NCBI GenBank assembly: GCA_018398765.1
Contig: JAHBMJ010001662.1
Location: 563-20,562 of the forward strand
Direction of reading: 5' to 3'
From: Chromera velia
Taxonomy: Eukaryota; Sar; Chromeraceae
Length of the DNA stretch: 20,000 bases
A program made the position numbers and the translations under genes. Shown here piece after piece: positions 17,050-20,000 of the stretch. The notes beneath the pieces were generated by a model. It saw only the letters and a list, made by a program, of their open reading frames with translations. It ran no database searches and had not been told where the DNA came from. The first letter of the stretch is position 1; each line of letters begins with the position of its first letter.

Positions 17050-17664
17050 TTGAGACTAATTTTGAGTCACAAGTCTGAGTGACTGTCTCGATATGTCTCG
17101 ATCGACTGTTAATTGCATGGAGACTGCCATGCAGGGCGTCGGGCGGCGGGTTATACGCGGGTGCATGGGCGCCGCGGCATGGCCACGGCGCATGCATGCA
17201 TGCATCTGACGCAAGCAAGCTTGCGAACGGCCCCGGAAAACAAGAAAAATAAGTTCCTCGCAGGCTGCTATATCACAGATAACCGCTAGGCTCGGGTATA
17301 TCGGAGGCCCTTGCTGTCGGATGTGGTGACTGCGGCTCAGGAGCCATTTGAGGCTCACTAGCACGTAAGCAGGACTAGTCAGACCGATATAACATGGATC
17401 GTTTTGCAATACGCTTATATATTTGGACAACTTGAACCGCAACCCCCCAAATACTCGCTATCGGCGAGGCCTCCATATACCTGCGAAAAGTCTCTGGGGG
17501 TAAAGAGGTTCAATGTATGGTACTAGCGTCTAGCAAGAGAACGAGTCTGGCCCACATGTAGTCTGGGACTACTGCAGAACAGTCTCAAAAGTCTAGTATA
17601 TAGACCATAACGTTTAAAAACGCTTGAACCATATTATTCCAAAATACATGTGGGATATAATGGT
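17050..17664. other. Intergenic region, no gene seen
   Basis: No supported ORF. It has a GC-rich patch at 17130-17190, overlapping TGCATGCA palindromes at 17193-17204 and a small perfect hairpin GTAGTC-TGG-GACTAC near 17560-17574. Composition is otherwise unremarkable up to the start of the minisatellite. Confidence 0.45.
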
Positions 17665-20000
17665 GCTCTCTTGAGAGAGAGTGTAACAGTGTCTCCTTTA
17701 ATTGACTGTATTTAATCGAAACTGTTATCTTCTTGACTCTTCCTGGGTCTCTACCTGCATAGGTGAACGGAATCCCTGCAGAGCTTCTGAGAAGTACGTA
17801 GGATACTCTCTTCTATCTTTATCGACAGACCTGAACGAAACGAAGACGCGTTATCCTCCTCTACATAACGCTTGCTCGACAGAGTCTCTGATCTGACTGG
17901 ACTGACTGGAGGGAGAGAATGTTTCTCTCTAAAGGACCTCCGAGTGTCTCAACAGACGTAAAGGGCGGGACGATTGCTGTCCTCTTCTATCTCTATCGAC
18001 CAAATGGAGGATGAGATAACTATAGGCAGCTGTTACTCTCCTCTGCCAGTGTCTCTAGCCTCTGTTTAGAATGACAGACTGAATGTAATTATGAAAGACT
18101 GCTGACAGTGTTGAACTTCTCTTCTGTCTGACTCGACAGACAGGAATGAAAGAAGAAACGTGTGTTTATAACACTCTCTTCAGTGTCAGACTCTATCGGC
18201 CACGCTTGAATGGAGTATGAGGAGCAGGAGATGAGAATTCTGTTCTTTCCTGTTTGAATGCCATTGGAGAAAGGCCTCAGCGGGCCTCAGACCCTGCCGC
18301 TCTCGCCAGCCTTCATCGGTGGAACTCGACACGGAAAGGGAGTGCTGCTCTGAGACTCCTCTGTCTTCATTACCAGAACCTTCAAGTACAACTTGAAGGA
18401 GAGGCTCATCTAAAACAGAATCAGATTCTCCTGCTGCCCTCTTCTGTCTTTATTGATAGAACAGAGCTCACAGAGGGACTGTTTAGGTCAACCGTTCTTT
18501 TTAGCGTTCTTTTCCGTCTCCACAGACTGAACGGAACTGAGAGAGGGACTAAAAGGGACTGCTGTAGTAGCAGTGCTCTCTTCTATCTTAAGAAACAAAA
18601 CGAAACTCAGTCAGAGGGAGAGACCACTGCAGCTATCTTCTATCCGCTTCTCTTTTCAGAGACTGAACGGCGCGCTGAATGGGACTGAGAGACAGATTGC
18701 TGCTCTCTTCTATCTTGAAAGACTGAACGAAACTGTGTTAGAGGGAGAGACCACTGCTAACTCCTGACAGTGTCCGCTTCTGTTTTAAGAGACAGAATAG
18801 AACTGAGGAGGATCTGGCTTCACAGACCGACCGGAACTGGGGAAGAAAGTGCTGTTCATTTCTGTCTTCGCGGACTGTCACAGAAAGCCTTAGGACTGAG
18901 TGAGAGACTGTTGCTCTGAGAGACTCGTCTGCCTTCAGAGAATGATTAGACTGAGGAAAAGACTCTTGTTCTCTTCTTTTTTCAGAGGTGGAGCGGAAGT
19001 GAGGGAGAAACTGTAGCTTTCTTCTGTTTTCGCTAACAGAATACAACAGTAACTGTTACTGAGGCCCCATCTGCATGAGGGAAGACTACAGTAACACATA
19101 CTGTTTTTTTCTGTCTGTGTTGACAGACCTGAATGGAGGGAGACATTGATGCTCTTGTCTGCCTTCGTCGGCAGAAATCGACGCTGAGAGGAAATAATGC
19201 TCTCCTCTGTCTTCCCTAATAGAAGTGAGAGGAGGGAAGCTCGCCTGCCCATGAGACTGTTGTTCTCTTTTGTCTTTATAGACAGAACGAATCTTCAAAC
19301 TGAGGAGGAGCATGCTGCTCTCTGCTGTCTTTACATACAGATCGAGGAGATCTGAGGGACGAGACTCCGTTCTACTCCCTGCGGTCTTCACGAACAGAAC
19401 GGAACTGAGAGATAGAGTCTTGCTCTCTACTGCCGTCACCAATAGAACGGAACTGAGGGAGAGAGTCTTGCTCTCTTCTGTCCTCACAAACAGAACGAAA
19501 TCAAAACGGAACTATCCAGTGAGGGAGAGACTTCCGTTTTTTTCTTTCTTTACAGATAGAACTGAACGATGGGAGAGACTGCTGCCCTCCTCTGTCTACT
19601 TCGACCGGACGGAGACTTTCTGAGGAGGAAGCGACTGCTGTATGTTTTCAGGCTCCTCTGTCTATGTCGACAGACCTGGTCAGAGTGGGTGACTGATACT
19701 CTTCTCTATCTGCATCAACAGACCTCAGGCTAACAGTTGGGGCAGATCGATCGCTGCTCTGTTCTTCCTTCTTCGACAGTTCTAAACTAAAAGTCTAGCT
19801 GAAAGGAGGGAGAGCCTTCTGATGTGACTTCTTCATGCTCTGAGACTCCTTTGTCTTTCTTGATGGAACGGAGTGGGAGGCAGAGACTGCTGCCCTCCTC
19901 TGTCTTCTTTAACAAAACCTAGAACAGAACTGAAAGAGGAGAGGGAATGTTGCTCTCTTCCATTAGTCTCCTCCATCTCCCTCGACGGAGCTGAAAGGAT
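17665..20000. repeat. Degenerate hairpin minisatellite array (about 35 units, reaching the window end)
   Basis: The region is a run of related units about 48-65 bases long with the loose consensus ACAGAAC(G)GAACTGAGGGAG, then AGACTGCTGCTCTCTTCTGTC, then a 4-6 base TTCATN loop, then the next GACAG. The clearest copies are at 19396-19443 and 19444-19491, both 48 bases. Each unit has two dyads: GAGAG...CTCTC and CTGTC-loop-GACAG. Examples of the second dyad occur at about 19110 (TCTGTC/GACAGA), 19155 (CTGCC/GGCAG), 19265 and 19650. The units are strongly diverged and vary in length. Where 48-base spacing holds, one frame repeats NRTELRERVLLSSV, but stops and indels elsewhere rule out a long coding sequence. 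The array continues beyond position 20000. Confidence 0.8.
19396..19491 (+). repeat. Two best-preserved 48-bp units of the minisatellite
   Basis: Both start AGAACGGAACTGAG and contain AGAGTCTTGCTCTCT before a CTGYCNTCAC segment. They differ at only a few positions and have no gap, which fixes the basic period at 48 bases (16 codons). Confidence 0.9.

Noticed and set aside
18254-19623. ORFs of 100-144 codons within the minisatellite on both strands
   Set aside because: They follow the 48-base (16-codon) period and are broken wherever units gain or lose bases. No unit-spanning conservation at the protein level was seen.
17665-20000. CRISPR array
   Set aside because: Units are diverged along their whole length, spacers are not unique sequence of constant size, there are no cas genes, and the genome is eukaryotic.

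Overview
This window comes from a nuclear genome of a eukaryote, not from a bacterium or phage. It has GT-AG introns with pyrimidine-rich acceptors, a decayed non-LTR (LINE-type) retrotransposon, a 1 kb CTTT/CT microsatellite, long non-coding stretches, and one large F-box-like/ankyrin protein split by an intron. Repeated TGCATGCA palindromes, ankyrin expansion and a transposon-rich, GC-balanced background would fit an alveolate alga such as a chromerid. That placement is an impression only; no marker gene here fixes the taxon.

Layout. (1) Positions 1-2996 look like a plus-strand multi-exon region encoding Ser/Arg-rich and very acidic low-complexity protein. Individual exons can be argued but the full model cannot. 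(2) Positions 2997-7317 hold no recognisable gene. They contain a pair of about 330-370 bp direct repeats (4401-4730 and 5079-5447), possibly a miniature LTR element, and a 439 bp foldback element (5791-6229). (3) Positions 7318-10891 are a plus-strand LINE relic. It has an endonuclease-to-RT linker, RT blocks including YADD, and a C-terminal Cys-rich motif, broken by frameshifts and stops and by an internal 107 bp duplication around a 404 bp foreign segment. (4) An AT-rich, possibly MITE-like inverted repeat occupies about 10853-11320. (5) A minus-strand gene occupies 16922-11504 as two exons. Joining GAG|GTCGGT (14964/14963) to CTGCAG|AAG (13352/13351) keeps phase and completes an ankyrin repeat, giving a protein of about 1268 residues. 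Its 1.6 kb intron holds the CT microsatellite. (6) From about 17665 to the window end runs a degenerate minisatellite of some 35 units of roughly 48-65 bp. Each unit carries a small dyad of the form CTGTC-loop-GACAG, and some stems appear to change in a compensated way.

The only gene that can be modelled with confidence is the F-box-like/ankyrin one, possibly a substrate adaptor of an SCF-type ubiquitin ligase. The most unexplained structure is the hairpin minisatellite at the right end.
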